Below the pieces are notes generated by a model that ran no database searches, was not told the origin of the DNA, and worked only from the letters and a program-made list of their open reading frames with translations. Shown here piece by piece: positions 8,544 to 16,932 of a stretch of DNA of 64,000 bases (its first letter is position 1; every line of letters begins with the position of its first letter). The DNA lies in assembly GCA_003697105.1 (NCBI GenBank), contig RFFQ01000113.1:1-64000 (forward strand), in the 5' to 3' direction. The position numbers were made by a program, and so were the translations under genes. Origin of the DNA: Gemmatimonadota bacterium (lineage in GTDB: Bacteria > 4572-55 > J002).

Positions 8544-9449
8544 ATGAAACCCACGACGGTTCATCATGTTCGACCGCCGGCGGTTGCCGGATCATTTTAT
8601 CCCGCATCCCCGAACCAATTGCGCCAATCCGTGCAGACCTTATTGGATCATGCCGGTAAGTCAGCCATGTCTGCCCCCCCGTTGGCATTGATCGCGCCAC
8701 ACGCCGGGTATCGATTTTCCGGACACGTCGCCGCAGAATCCTTTGCTCTCGTAAAAGATATGCCGGTTCAGCGCGTTGTGATTTTGGGGGTTTCGCATCG
8801 CTACCCGATTGGTGAGCATGTGGCACTGAGTGATGTCGATGCCTTTGCGACACCGCTCGGTATTTGCCCGGTGGATACCGGTGTTCAAACCAAATTAATG
8901 CAGATTGACCCACGACTCTTCCGACCGATTCCTGCCGCCCATGCTATGGAGCATTCCATTGAGGTGGAACTCCCCTTTTTACAGATAGTTCTATCGGATT
9001 CTGTGCCGATTGTGCCATTGTTAGTTAATGATGCCGCGGTTGCGTCTGATGTGGCGCAAGCACTGCATCAACTGGATTTAACAGAGACACTTATCGTTGC
9101 CAGTTCGGATTTTTCTCATTTTCCAACATATGATGACGCGGTACGATTGGACACGGATTCCTTAGCAATGATTGAAACGGGACAGCCGGAAGAGTTAATC
9201 GATTTTAACCAACGACGCACGGTAAAACAGGTTTCTAATTTGTACACCTGTATGTGTGGTGAAGCCGCTATTGCCGCTACAATGCACTACGCCAAGCTTA
9301 AACAGGCAGACCAAATTCAAGTGTTGGAATATGCTAACTCTGGAGATGTTGCCCCTGCCCACCGGACGGAAGTCGTTGGTTATGGTGCGGTAGGGTTTTT
9401 TGATGTGTCACCTGCTGGCAAAGGTAACCGGAAGGGAATCGATAATTGA
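8544..9449 (+). CDS. Memo-family protein (AmmeMemoRadiSam system protein B)
   Basis: 301 aa, complete Memo (mediator of ErbB2-driven cell motility) family protein, related to class III extradiol dioxygenases. It starts V-R-P-P-A-V-A-G-S-F-Y-P, the family signature, and contains the metal-site motifs A-P-H-A-G-Y-x-F-S-G, a G-V-S-H segment, A-H-A-M-E-H-S-I-E-V and S-S-D-F-S-H-F. The enzymatic role of bacterial Memo is not established; a metal or redox function is suspected from homologues. The ATG at 8544 is preferred because the family motif begins about 10 residues later; a GTG at 8517 is possible. It overlaps the next gene by 4 bases (TTGA), so the two are translationally coupled. Confidence 0.93.
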   Translation: MKPTTVHHVRPPAVAGSFYPASPNQLRQSVQTLLDHAGKSAMSAPPLALIAPHAGYRFSGHVAAESFALVKDMPVQRVVILGVSHRYPIGEHVALSDVDAFATPLGICPVDTGVQTKLMQIDPRLFRPIPAAHAMEHSIEVELPFLQIVLSDSVPIVPLLVNDAAVASDVAQALHQLDLTETLIVASSDFSHFPTYDDAVRLDTDSLAMIETGQPEELIDFNQRRTVKQVSNLYTCMCGEAAIAATMHYAKLKQADQIQVLEYANSGDVAPAHRTEVVGYGAVGFFDVSPAGKGNRKGIDN

Positions 9450-10009
9450 AACCAACTGATTTTGAACTTACTTCCGCTGAAAAAACAGCGTTGCTCCGCT
9501 TAGCACATGGGGCAATTGCCAATCATCTTACAGGTGAACCCTTACCCGTTGTTGATGTGACGGAGCGGCTAACTCTGCCCTTAGGGGCATTTGTTACCTT
9601 GCACCATCACGGAGATTTGCGGGGGTGCATCGGATTTATGAGCACAAACAAACCGCTGTACCAAACTATCCCAGAGTTGGCGGTATCCGCGGCATCACGG
9701 GATTTTCGGTTTCCGCCGGTAACGGTAGAAGAACTGCCCCAACTTGATGTAGAAATTTCTATTTTAACACCGCTCGAACCCATTGAAGCGATTGAAGAGA
9801 TTATTATCGGGAAACATGGGTTGTGTATTGAGTTTCGCGGAAGGCGAGGCGTGCTGTTACCGCAGGTTGCACCGCGTTATCATTGGACGGCGCAGGAATT
9901 TGTAGAAGCGGTTTGCCATAAAGCCGGTTTACCCGCTGATGCGTGGCAGGAGGCAGATGCGACACTCTCTATTTTTTCCGCGTATATTTTTGGAGATAGT
10001 ACCGTGTAA
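9446..10009 (+). CDS. AMMECR1-family protein (AmmeMemoRadiSam system protein A)
   Basis: 187 aa. It carries the AMMECR1 core, with L-R-G-C-I-G-F-M (the conserved LRGCIG hexamer), S-A-A-S-R-D-F-R-F-P-P-V and the family's later I-G-K-H-G-L-C-I-E-F..G-V-L-L-P-Q-V-A segment. Homologues form a three-part set with Memo and a radical SAM enzyme (TIGR04335/04336/04337). Here A and B are fused by a TTGA overlap, and the initiator appears to be TTG at 9446. The radical SAM member is not adjacent and none of the radical SAM genes in this window resembles it. The biochemical function of the family is unknown. Confidence 0.92.
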   Translation: MKPTDFELTSAEKTALLRLAHGAIANHLTGEPLPVVDVTERLTLPLGAFVTLHHHGDLRGCIGFMSTNKPLYQTIPELAVSAASRDFRFPPVTVEELPQLDVEISILTPLEPIEAIEEIIIGKHGLCIEFRGRRGVLLPQVAPRYHWTAQEFVEAVCHKAGLPADAWQEADATLSIFSAYIFGDSTV

Positions 10010-10058
10010 GCCCATTTATCAGATTTTGAAAATTGAAATCAAAGGAGACCTTATATTC

Positions 10059-10652
10059 ATGAAGCATCCGTTAGTAAACGTAGTTATATGGATTTTGATA
10101 CTGACTTTTGTGACGCATACCGTTTGGGCTCGTCCCGGTGACCCTAATGCCGGTGGGGATGATGGCGGATTATTGAATACCGATGACCCCACCGTGTTGG
10201 TATTGAGTATCTCGGCGGGGGTGCTGCTTGTCGGAGGGCTTATCTGGTGGTATATGGATAAAAAACAATCCGAGGAACTAGAAGCCGTGCGGCAAGAAGC
10301 AGTGACCATTGGTGAACGGCATGATATTGGGCTTTTCCCGTACCAGACCCAAAATCAAGCGGCAGAGGAACAACAGCTAGACCAGCAACTCACCCAGTTT
10401 ATGTTTGAGGCACTGCGAGACTCGGACAAATTTATTGTAAATGAGACCTCCTCACTCACCGAAAAAGCCATCATGGTTTTGGGAGAGGTCTCCGTGTTTG
10501 GGTCGATTATCGAGGTCGAAACGCGGATGGTTGACTCTCAATTTGGGAAAACCCTATTCAAAGAAACCCAATCCTTTGAAACGGTGGATGATATTCCGGC
10601 GGCATTTTCGGAGATTGTCCTCCGCATGGCGGAAGCGTTGGAATCTGAGTAG
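10059..10652 (+). CDS. Secreted/membrane protein of unknown function with FlgO/CsgG-like tail
   Basis: 197 aa, not recognised as a named family. An N-terminal signal peptide (residues 1-24, ending T-V-W-A-R) leads to a Gly/Asp-rich linker, a second hydrophobic helix (about 45-65), then a soluble domain. In it, V-L-G-E-V-S-V-F-G-S-I-I-E-V-E-T-R-M-V-D-S..G-K-T-L-F resembles the pattern in FlgO/CsgG-type lipoprotein domains, where a measured quantity is compared over variants; this is a resemblance, not a family match. AAAGGAG precedes the ATG at 10059, which is preferred over longer upstream reading. It follows the AMMECR1 gene by 49 bp, so it could share that transcript. Confidence 0.7.
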   Translation: MKHPLVNVVIWILILTFVTHTVWARPGDPNAGGDDGGLLNTDDPTVLVLSISAGVLLVGGLIWWYMDKKQSEELEAVRQEAVTIGERHDIGLFPYQTQNQAAEEQQLDQQLTQFMFEALRDSDKFIVNETSSLTEKAIMVLGEVSVFGSIIEVETRMVDSQFGKTLFKETQSFETVDDIPAAFSEIVLRMAEALESE

Positions 10653-10662
10653 GGACGTTGCC

Positions 10663-10910
10663 ATAACAACAAAATCAACGTGCCTGCCGGGTTGGTATTT
10701 CATCACTATCTGTACCCGTGACCGGCAACCGTTTTTTTGGTCATATCGAAAATAGTGAAATGCACCTTTCGCCCATCGGGGAAATCGCTGCGCAATTCTG
10801 GCACGAAATCCCCCGGCATACGACCGGTTTTGTCACAACGGTATCATCGTTATTCATGATAACCGTGTAGGGGCATTGCAATGCCGCCGTCGTAAAAACG
10901 TCATCCGTAG
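10663..10910 (+). pseudogene. Decayed REP-associated tyrosine transposase (RAYT) N-terminus
   Basis: Between real genes lies about 250 bp that encodes, in three different frames, the start of an IS200/IS605-like RAYT. Frame one gives S-T-C-L-P-G-W-Y-F-I-T-I-C-T-R-D-R-Q-P-F-F. A slip in a run of seven T (10733-10739) moves to F-F-G-H-I-E-N-S-E-M-H-L-S-P-I-G-E-I, continuing A-A-Q-F-W-H-E-I-P-R-H. A second shift gives Y-D-R-F..C-H-N-G-I-I-V-I-H-D-N-R-V-G-A-L-Q-C. The catalytic M-P-N-H-x-H (HUH) motif is deleted or scrambled and the C-terminal Tyr region is missing, so it is dead. It ends in the 45-bp repeats and palindromes that accompany such elements. Confidence 0.7.
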
Positions 10911-10962
10911 AGACGTTGCATTGTAATGCCGCCGCCGTAAAAACGTCATCCGTAGAGACGTT
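10873..10962 (+). repeat. Two tandem 45-bp repeats at the end of the RAYT remnant
   Basis: Copies at 10873-10917 and 10918-10962 differ at only a couple of positions. Each runs from GCATTG..AATGCCGCCG through AAAAACGTCATCC to GTAGAGACGTT. The 45-bp period equals 15 codons, so duplication kept the transposase frame (A-L-Q-C-R-R-R-K-N-V-I-R-R-D-V). A further decayed copy appears at about 11000-11040. Confidence 0.85.
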
Positions 10963-10980
10963 GCATTGCAACGTCTCTAC
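10952..10980. repeat. REP-like perfect palindrome
   Basis: GTAGAGACGTTGCA (10952-10965) and TGCAACGTCTCTAC (10967-10980) form a perfect 14-bp inverted repeat around a single base. Half-copies of the same sequence recur at 10907-10920 and at 11019-11041. Such palindromes are the usual partners and substrates of RAYT transposases. The rest of 10653-11082 holds no other gene. Confidence 0.8.
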
Positions 10981-11082
10981 CACGATGACATCGCCCAATG
11001 CAACGTCGCCGCCGTAAAACGTTGCATTGTAACGTCTCTACCCAATGAACAATGATGAATGTAACAATGATGGAGAATTTCG

Positions 11083-11571
11083 ATGGCAGAAAATCTGTTT
11101 GTCCCACCGGACGCTACGCGGGAGGAAACCTATCAAGTGCTGATCCCCCAAATTGAAGCGCTGATCGAACCTGAAGCTGACCTCATCGCGAATATGGCAA
11201 ATATTACGGCGGTGCTCAAAGAAGCGATGGGTTTTTTCTGGGTTGGCTTTTACCGGCGGATCAACAATGAATTGGTTTTGGGTCCCTTTCAGGGACCCCT
11301 TGCCTGTACCCGCATTGCTCTGGATAAAGGCGTTTGCGGGGCGTGTGCCTCCCGAAAAAAGACGATCATTGTCCCTGATGTAGAGAAGTTTCCGGGGCAT
11401 ATCGCCTGTAGTAGTGCCTCTAAATCCGAAATTGTTGTGCCCCTAGTGGTAGGCAATATCGTGAAATTGGTCTTGGATGTGGATAGTGACCAATTAGATG
11501 ATTTTAGTGAGATCGACCAGCGGTATTTGGAGGAAATTGTAAGTTTGATAAAACGCAGGCATTACCAATGA
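11083..11571 (+). CDS. msrC: Free methionine-(R)-sulfoxide reductase (GAF-type fRMsr)
   Basis: Cytoplasmic enzyme that reduces free L-methionine-(R)-sulfoxide, recycled by thioredoxin; 162 aa, one GAF domain. The three family cysteines are present: C75 in G-P-L-A-C-T-R-I, C85 in K-G-V-C-G and the catalytic one, C109, in G-H-I-A-C-S-S-A-S-K-S-E-I-V-V-P-L; an extra C88 follows C85. Other substrate-pocket residues (F-W-V-G-F-Y, the E-I-V-V-P-L strand, D-V-D-S) are also kept. Start ATG at 11083 with TGGAG upstream. It stands alone after the RAYT remnant, converging on acs. Confidence 0.95.
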   Translation: MAENLFVPPDATREETYQVLIPQIEALIEPEADLIANMANITAVLKEAMGFFWVGFYRRINNELVLGPFQGPLACTRIALDKGVCGACASRKKTIIVPDVEKFPGHIACSSASKSEIVVPLVVGNIVKLVLDVDSDQLDDFSEIDQRYLEEIVSLIKRRHYQ

Positions 11572-11598
11572 AAAAACAGCGGAGCATGTGCTCCGCTG
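11570..11598 (-). terminator. Intrinsic terminator serving acs
   Basis: A 10-bp stem, CAGCGGAGCA (11577-11586) with TGCTCCGCTG (11589-11598), has an A-run at 11571-11576 on the plus strand, i.e. a U-tract in the leftward transcript. It therefore terminates acs although it sits next to the msrC stop codon. Confidence 0.8.
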
Positions 11599-11613
11599 TT
11601 CCGTACATCCGGC

Positions 11614-11651
11614 ACCTGAAACATCTTGTTAATGACGTTTCAGGTTTTTTT
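11614..11651 (+). terminator. Intrinsic terminator serving msrC
   Basis: ACCTGAAAC (11614-11622) pairs with GTTTCAGGT (11637-11645) and is followed by TTTTTT in the rightward direction. It lies next to the acs stop but is oriented for msrC. Confidence 0.8.
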
Positions 11652-11661
11652 GTAAGGCGAT

Positions 11662-13593
11662 TTATTGCCGTTCTTTTACTAATCGCTCCACTACGGAAGG
11701 ATCGGCGAGGGTAGAGGTATCTCCTACATGCTCCAGATCACCCTCCGCAATTTTACGCAGAATCCGGCGCATGATTTTCCCGGAGCGTGTTTTGGGTAAG
11801 GCAGGGGTAAACTGGATTTTATCCGGGACAGCGTGGTGTCCAATGTGTTCTCGAACGGCGTCTTTGATGCGTTGCACAAGTTCATCCCCCGGTTTAACGC
11901 CGGTCATCAGGGTTACATAGGCATAAATTCCTTGTCCCTTTATCTCGTGAGGGAAGCCCACCACTGCCGCTTCTGCCACGCCTTCTGCCCGACCAATCGC
12001 ACCTTCTACTTCCGCCGTGCCAATGCGATGCCCGGAGACATTCAGCACATCATCTACTCGACCGGTAATCCAGTAGTATCCATCTTCATCCCGCCGGCAG
12101 CCGTCACCGGTAAAATAGTAGCCCGGGAAACGGGAAAAATAGGTATTGATGAAGCGCTCGTGATCGCCATAAACTGTGCGCATTTGACTGGGCCAAGAGG
12201 ACTTTATCGCCAGATAACCTTGTCCTTCACCTTCTAATTCCTCGCCGGCTTCGTTGAGCAGTACCGGTTCTATCCCAAAAAATGGCAGAGTTGCCGAGCC
12301 GGGTTTCGTGGGAGTAGCTCCCGGTAGGGGAGTGATCAAAATACCGCCGGTTTCGGTCTGCCACCACGTATCGACAATGGGGCAGTTCTCTTTGCCGACC
12401 ACTGTGTGATACCAATGCCACTCAGGAGATTTGATCGGTTCGCCGACGGTGCCGAGTAGTTTCAGTGAGGAGAGGTCGTGCTGGGTGACCCACGTATCCC
12501 CTTCTTTCATTAGGGCGCGGATTGCCGTCGGGGCGGTGTAGAATTGTTGCACCTTGTGTTTGGCAACTACCTGCCAAAATCGACCGTAATCGGGGTATGT
12601 TGGTACACCTTCAAACATCAGGGTAACGGCGCGATTGGCAAGGGGACCATAGATGATATATGAGTGACCGGTAATCCAACCGATGTCTGCCGTACACCAG
12701 TAAATATCCCCCGGATGATAATCGAACACATACTGATGGGTGAACGAGGTATAGACGAGGTAACCGCCAGTGGTGTGGAGCACGCCTTTGGGTTTCCCTG
12801 TTGAACCGGATGTATAAAGAATGAACAGCGGGTCTTCGGCGCTCATCTCTTCCGGGAGGCAGTTGGCGCCCACTTTTGCCATCTCTTCATGCCAGTAATA
12901 ATCCCGTCCGGCTTGCATATTCACGGCGGTGCCGGTGCGTTTGACCACAATCACGCTCTTAATGGAGGGGGTCTGTTCGACCGCTTGATCCGCATTGGCT
13001 TTCATCGGGATGTCTGTTTTTGGACCCCGTACCCCCGTATCCTGCGTAATAAGCACTTTACACGCCGAGTCATTAATCCGATCCGCGAGCGATTCCGCAC
13101 TGAACGCCCCAAAAACAATTGAATGGATCGCCCCAATCCGGGCACATGCCAGCATGGCTATCGCCAATTCGGGGATCATCTGCATATAAATGCACACCCG
13201 GTCTCCCTTTTGGATGCCATGCGCTTTGAGTACGTTGGCAAACCGGCTGACTTCTGCCAGTAATTGATTGAAAGTAAAGGTCTTATCTTCATTGGGGTCA
13301 TTGCCCTCCCAGATGATGGCAACGTCATCACCATAACCGGCTTCCACATGGCGATCCAAACAGTTATAGCACGCGTTGAGCGTGGCACCTTCAAACCAAC
13401 GGATCTTCCCGTTCACAAAATCGAAGGATCGAACGGTATCCCATTTTTTGTACCACGTGATGCGACCGGCAACCTCGCTCCAAAAGCCTTCGGGGTCGGT
13501 AATCGATTTTTGGTACATCTCGTGATATTCATCCAGAGATTTGATATAAGCATTTTGTGAAAAGGTTGGGGGGGGATAAAATTTACCGGACAT
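11662..13593 (-). CDS. acs: Acetyl-CoA synthetase
   Basis: AMP-forming ligase that activates acetate to acetyl-CoA via acetyl-AMP; 643 aa, normal for the family. Motifs in order: [11 protein letters not shown] (P-loop, about 262-272), [17 protein letters not shown], and the C-terminal [10 protein letters not shown] whose lysine (K606) is the catalytic and acetylation-regulated residue. The acetate-specific tryptophan is present in the D-T-W-W-Q-T segment. It starts at 13593 (M-S-G-K-F) with AAGGAG upstream. It lies 77 bp downstream of the 60-aa membrane protein on the same strand and may be co-transcribed; no symporter gene is recognisable apart from that small membrane protein. Confidence 0.97.
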   Translation of the reverse strand: MSGKFYPPPTFSQNAYIKSLDEYHEMYQKSITDPEGFWSEVAGRITWYKKWDTVRSFDFVNGKIRWFEGATLNACYNCLDRHVEAGYGDDVAIIWEGNDPNEDKTFTFNQLLAEVSRFANVLKAHGIQKGDRVCIYMQMIPELAIAMLACARIGAIHSIVFGAFSAESLADRINDSACKVLITQDTGVRGPKTDIPMKANADQAVEQTPSIKSVIVVKRTGTAVNMQAGRDYYWHEEMAKVGANCLPEEMSAEDPLFILYTSGSTGKPKGVLHTTGGYLVYTSFTHQYVFDYHPGDIYWCTADIGWITGHSYIIYGPLANRAVTLMFEGVPTYPDYGRFWQVVAKHKVQQFYTAPTAIRALMKEGDTWVTQHDLSSLKLLGTVGEPIKSPEWHWYHTVVGKENCPIVDTWWQTETGGILITPLPGATPTKPGSATLPFFGIEPVLLNEAGEELEGEGQGYLAIKSSWPSQMRTVYGDHERFINTYFSRFPGYYFTGDGCRRDEDGYYWITGRVDDVLNVSGHRIGTAEVEGAIGRAEGVAEAAVVGFPHEIKGQGIYAYVTLMTGVKPGDELVQRIKDAVREHIGHHAVPDKIQFTPALPKTRSGKIMRRILRKIAEGDLEHVGDTSTLADPSVVERLVKERQ

Positions 13594-13670
13594 TCACAAG
13601 CTCCTTTCGTGGTAAAAAGTTTTAATTATGGTGAAAGGGATTCGATGGGTAAATGATGAATCGATTTCAG

Positions 13671-13853
13671 CTAATTCATCACGAAGAACAGAATAAATGC
13701 CGCTCCTACAATCGCGGAAAATGAACTGGTTAGCACACCATACAGCAACCAGACATTTTCTTGTCTTATAATTCGCGGTAAAATGGCGATCAATCCGGCG
13801 ACCTCTGCCACAATAAACAACACTAAAATGACCAGTTTAAGTGTCGTTGTCAT
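13671..13853 (-). CDS. Small two-helix membrane protein (60 aa)
   Basis: Sixty residues, M-T-T-T-L-K at the start, with two predicted transmembrane helices (about 6-25 and 35-57) separated by a short charged turn (R-I-I-R-Q-E-N). Family unknown. The start at 13853 is well supported because it lies one base after the TGA of the ankyrin gene (TGAGATG), implying translational coupling; reading further upstream would overlap that gene. It is the last member of a five-gene operon and precedes acs. By position one might guess a helper subunit for transport or for anchoring the ankyrin protein, but nothing in the sequence shows it. Confidence 0.75.
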   Translation of the reverse strand: MTTTLKLVILVLFIVAEVAGLIAILPRIIRQENVWLLYGVLTSSFSAIVGAAFILFFVMN

Positions 13854-13854
13854 C

Positions 13855-15957
13855 TCAATACGCTCCAGCTTGGCGCAGAATGTGGGTGATTTCTTCGTAA
13901 CCCTCTGCGGTTGCTCGATAGAGGGGTGTTTCATCATACGGATTGCGCGAATCAAGGATGGCACCGGCATCAACCAACAACTGCACCATTGCCGGCTGGC
14001 GTGCCATCACTGCCCATTGGAGGGCGGTAGCTCGGTCTCCTTTGACCTGACGCCGCCCCTGTTCATCGTAAAAAGTGACTTCCCGCCGGCGATTGACATT
14101 TGCCCCATGATTCAGCAAAAATTCGGCAAATTCCACATGCCCTTGCCGGGCGGCAATCATCAGGGCGGTTGTACCGTGGTCATCCTGATCTGTGGTGTTG
14201 GCACCCGCCCGGATCAATGCGTTGGCAAACATCATGTTACCACTTTCCGCCAAATACATCAAGGTTGTTTTGCCGTGTGCATCTCGATCATTGATGGTGG
14301 CGCCCGCGCGGATCAGCAATTCAATGAGGCGAGTATTGCCGTTGGCGAAGGCAAACATGATCGCCGTCCGTCCATGAAAATCTGCCAGTAATACACTCGC
14401 ATGTGCGGCGATAAGTCGTTCTGCTACCCGGTAATGCCCCCCTTTTGCCGCCAGCATTAAAGGTGTTTTCCCTTCATTATCGTGTAAATAGACCCCCGCA
14501 CCGTTATCGAGCAAATGTTCCACAACCTGCAAATGACCCGCTCCGGCAGCCGCCATCAAGGGGGTTGTACCGTCCTGTGCCGGTTCATTCAGATCCACGC
14601 CGTGCTTTACGTAAAAATCGACAATTTCCAGATGACCGGCTTTTGCCGCTTTGAAAAACGCGGTCTCGCCGGCTACATCTTTGGCATAAAGGTCACTCCC
14701 TTTTTTGACCAGCAGTTGAAATGCCTCCACATGCCCGTTTTCTGCCGCAATCATTAACGCTGTTTTACCGTCGATATCCTGATCGTAAGGGTCAAGCCCG
14801 CGTTGGTAGAACAGATCGATCAGGTCTGGGTTACCTTGTTCGGCGGCTAACATCAACATCGTACGTTCGTGTATGTCGCGGAGGGTGTAATCCGCACCCT
14901 GCTGGATCAGGAATCGTGCCGCCTGCAAACGACCGGCTTGCACTGCGGCGGTCAATGGATTTTGCCCGCGCACGGTGGTGGCGTATAGATCGCCTCCGCT
15001 ATAGAGGACGGTTTCAATTTGCGTCACATCCCCGCGAGCGGCGGCTTCAAACAATGCCCGGTCTGCGGGGTAAAGATAATCCCTCGCCCCGGCGTCGCGC
15101 AGTATCTCTACAATCTGGGTGTGCCCTTGGGCTTCAGCAATCATTAGGGCGGTTTGCCCCTCTGGGTTTTCCCGATCCAAATCCTGCGGCTGTTCGATCA
15201 ATGCCTGCACGACCTCCTGATCCCCCCGATATGCGGCAACCATCAAGGGTGTATTGCCTTTAAAAAAGCCTTTGTCAAATGGATCGTCGAAATCGGCTTG
15301 GGCTTGATCCGAAATCAAGCCCGGATAGCCGTACCACGCTACGTCAAAAAGCGGTTGGTTGGGTTCCGGGGCGGCTCGGCGGAGCCGGTACACCATCTGT
15401 TTAGCGGTTTCATTGCCGGTGAGGGCTTTCTTTTCCGCCAGATAAAAGGGGGAATCGTGCGGATCATCGGGTTCGGTCAAATCCACCTGATGGTCCACCA
15501 GCCACGCCAGCAGATCGAGATCATCATGTTGAACTGCCCATAACAGCGGTGTGACCCCACTGGAATCCGGTGCATTGAGATCAGCACCGGATTGGATCAA
15601 CTGTTGCAAGGAATCGCGGGAAACCACACCCAACTGATCAATTAAGCGAATCGCTGGGGAAGTGGGTTCTAGCGGTATGGCGAGCGTATCTACCGGAGCG
15701 ACTTCCGGCAACGTGTCCGGTAGGGCGAGGTTGAGGGAATCGCGGGGATGTTTCATCAGCAAACTGTCAATTTCCAGTGCTAGGGTGTCCATCTCCAGGT
15801 GTAGCAAGGAATCCAGCCAAGCGGGGGCATTTTGTTCTAGTATGTCATTGGTGATGATCCGGTTCGAGTCTGGCTGTTCCGCAGCGAAACAGACCCCCTT
15901 CAACAAAAGTAAGATGCTGGTAATGAGTAGGATACGGTTGGTCATAAATGATTTCAT
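13855..15957 (-). CDS. Exported ankyrin-repeat protein
   Basis: 700 aa from the ATG at 15957. The signal peptide (residues 1-23: M-K-S-F-M-T-N-R-I-L-L-I-T-S..F-A-A) directs it out of the cytoplasm. A low-complexity leader rich in Leu, Asp and Pro follows, and then about sixteen to seventeen ankyrin repeats run to the C-terminus. Examples are G-x-T-P-L-M-A-A-A-G-A-G-H-L-Q-V-V-E-H-L-L-D-N-G and G-K-T-A-L-M-I-A-A-E-N-G-H-V-E. Such proteins are binding scaffolds; no catalytic domain is present. A longer upstream reading (to 16056) lacks a signal peptide and overlaps the preceding gene. No clear ribosome-binding site. Located between the TIGR00725 gene and the 60-aa membrane protein. Confidence 0.88.
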   Translation of the reverse strand: MKSFMTNRILLITSILLLLKGVCFAAEQPDSNRIITNDILEQNAPAWLDSLLHLEMDTLALEIDSLLMKHPRDSLNLALPDTLPEVAPVDTLAIPLEPTSPAIRLIDQLGVVSRDSLQQLIQSGADLNAPDSSGVTPLLWAVQHDDLDLLAWLVDHQVDLTEPDDPHDSPFYLAEKKALTGNETAKQMVYRLRRAAPEPNQPLFDVAWYGYPGLISDQAQADFDDPFDKGFFKGNTPLMVAAYRGDQEVVQALIEQPQDLDRENPEGQTALMIAEAQGHTQIVEILRDAGARDYLYPADRALFEAAARGDVTQIETVLYSGGDLYATTVRGQNPLTAAVQAGRLQAARFLIQQGADYTLRDIHERTMLMLAAEQGNPDLIDLFYQRGLDPYDQDIDGKTALMIAAENGHVEAFQLLVKKGSDLYAKDVAGETAFFKAAKAGHLEIVDFYVKHGVDLNEPAQDGTTPLMAAAGAGHLQVVEHLLDNGAGVYLHDNEGKTPLMLAAKGGHYRVAERLIAAHASVLLADFHGRTAIMFAFANGNTRLIELLIRAGATINDRDAHGKTTLMYLAESGNMMFANALIRAGANTTDQDDHGTTALMIAARQGHVEFAEFLLNHGANVNRRREVTFYDEQGRRQVKGDRATALQWAVMARQPAMVQLLVDAGAILDSRNPYDETPLYRATAEGYEEITHILRQAGAY

Positions 15958-15980
15958 TTTGTGCCAATAGAGGTTGCGAG

Positions 15981-16448
15981 CTACAATAGCGCAACCAGCT
16001 TTTCTACAGCTTCTGCGGGAGTTTCCGCACGAGGGGCGGGGACATCCAGCGCCCACGAACGGAGCAGTACAAGCGGTTTTTGCTGGGAGAGTGCTACCGC
16101 AATTTCTGAGAGCGTACCGTAACTGCCCGCCAACGCAATGATTCCATCACTGGAACTGATATTGATCCAGTTGCGGGCATAGCCGATGCCGGTAAAAATG
16201 GGAATATCCACGTAAGGGTTGGGTGGGGACTCCTGTGCATGAGTGCCGGGCAGGATACCGATGGTCAATCCACCCGCGGTTTTTGCTCCTTTACAGGCGG
16301 CTTCCATCACGCCGGTACGTCCCCCACACAACAGATGTGCACCTTTGGCAGCAATTAACCGCCCGGTTTCATACGCTAAGTTGTAGGTGACAGTGTCACA
16401 TTCCGAGCCGCCCATAACGCCGATTATTTTTGCCGGGGTTGATGTCAT
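15981..16448 (-). CDS. TIGR00725-family Rossmann-fold protein (LOG/SLOG superfamily)
   Basis: 155 aa. It has G-V-M-G-G-S-E-C at the N-terminus, G-G-R-T-G-V-M-E-A-A-C-K-G-A, and a later A-L-A-G-S-Y-G-T-L-S-E-I, the nucleotide-binding signatures shared by the TIGR00725 group and the LOG phosphoribohydrolases (which have PGGxGTxxE in that place). LOG enzymes cleave nucleoside monophosphates; the activity of the TIGR00725 branch is not settled. The start at 16448 forms an ATGA overlap with the upstream hydrolase, so the in-frame ATG farther upstream is rejected. Confidence 0.88.
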   Translation of the reverse strand: MTSTPAKIIGVMGGSECDTVTYNLAYETGRLIAAKGAHLLCGGRTGVMEAACKGAKTAGGLTIGILPGTHAQESPPNPYVDIPIFTGIGYARNWINISSSDGIIALAGSYGTLSEIAVALSQQKPLVLLRSWALDVPAPRAETPAEAVEKLVALL

Positions 16449-16921
16449 AACAAGACCTTCCAATCGATAGTAGGTATGGTTTTTTCCAACCGGTGTCTAT
16501 CCTCAACCACATGAAACGTAAGATTTGTAAAAATGTGTTTCGCATAAAAATGCACTTCATCTAGGGGGCAAACCTCATCTTGTGCTCCCTGATAAATGGT
16601 GGTGGGTATATCCACTTGACCGGGCAGATTCTCCCCGAATGCCCGCTTGACCAATGCGGGCGCCAGTAACACCAACTGGTGCACTTTTTCCGGGTGGTGG
16701 ATCGCGTAAACGGTTGCCATCAAGCCGCCAAAACTGGAACCGACAATCCGCCAATTATTGCCTTGAGCTAGAATGGGTTCGAGCTGTGCCATGCGCGCTT
16801 CAAAGTCGCCGGTAAAGTCTGGGGTGACGATTTCATTGGGGAAAATTTTTCGCAAAAGCACTGCTTTGGTGCTTAGGCTACTGCTCTCCAAACCATGAAT
16901 AAAAATTCGGTTTATCTTCAT
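16445..16921 (-). CDS. Small alpha/beta hydrolase, YqiA-like esterase
   Basis: 158 aa, single alpha/beta-hydrolase domain similar in size to YqiA/UPF0227 esterases. I-F-I-H-G-L-E-S-S follows strand 1 (oxyanion region), the nucleophile elbow is G-S-S-F-G-G, the acid is in Q-G-A-Q-D-E-V-C-P, and the histidine is in E-D-R-H-R-L near the C-terminus, so the triad is complete. The substrate is unknown. Start M-K-I-N-R at 16921, 11 bp after the pentapeptide gene; the end overlaps the TIGR00725 gene by 4 bases. Confidence 0.88.
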   Translation of the reverse strand: MKINRIFIHGLESSSLSTKAVLLRKIFPNEIVTPDFTGDFEARMAQLEPILAQGNNWRIVGSSFGGLMATVYAIHHPEKVHQLVLLAPALVKRAFGENLPGQVDIPTTIYQGAQDEVCPLDEVHFYAKHIFTNLTFHVVEDRHRLEKTIPTIDWKVLL

Positions 16922-16932
16922 ATTTTTATCCT

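Noticed and set aside
10873-10962. CRISPR array
   Set aside because: Only two directly adjacent 45-bp units with no spacers; they are in-frame duplications inside a transposase remnant.
10741-10998. Minus-strand frame with repeated L-Q-C-N-V-S-T-D-D-V-F motif
   Set aside because: It is simply the reverse reading of the 45-bp repeats and the palindrome, not a protein.
14721-15263. Long plus-strand frame inside the ankyrin gene
   Set aside because: Arises from the repetitive ankyrin codons; no start or ribosome-binding site, no homology.
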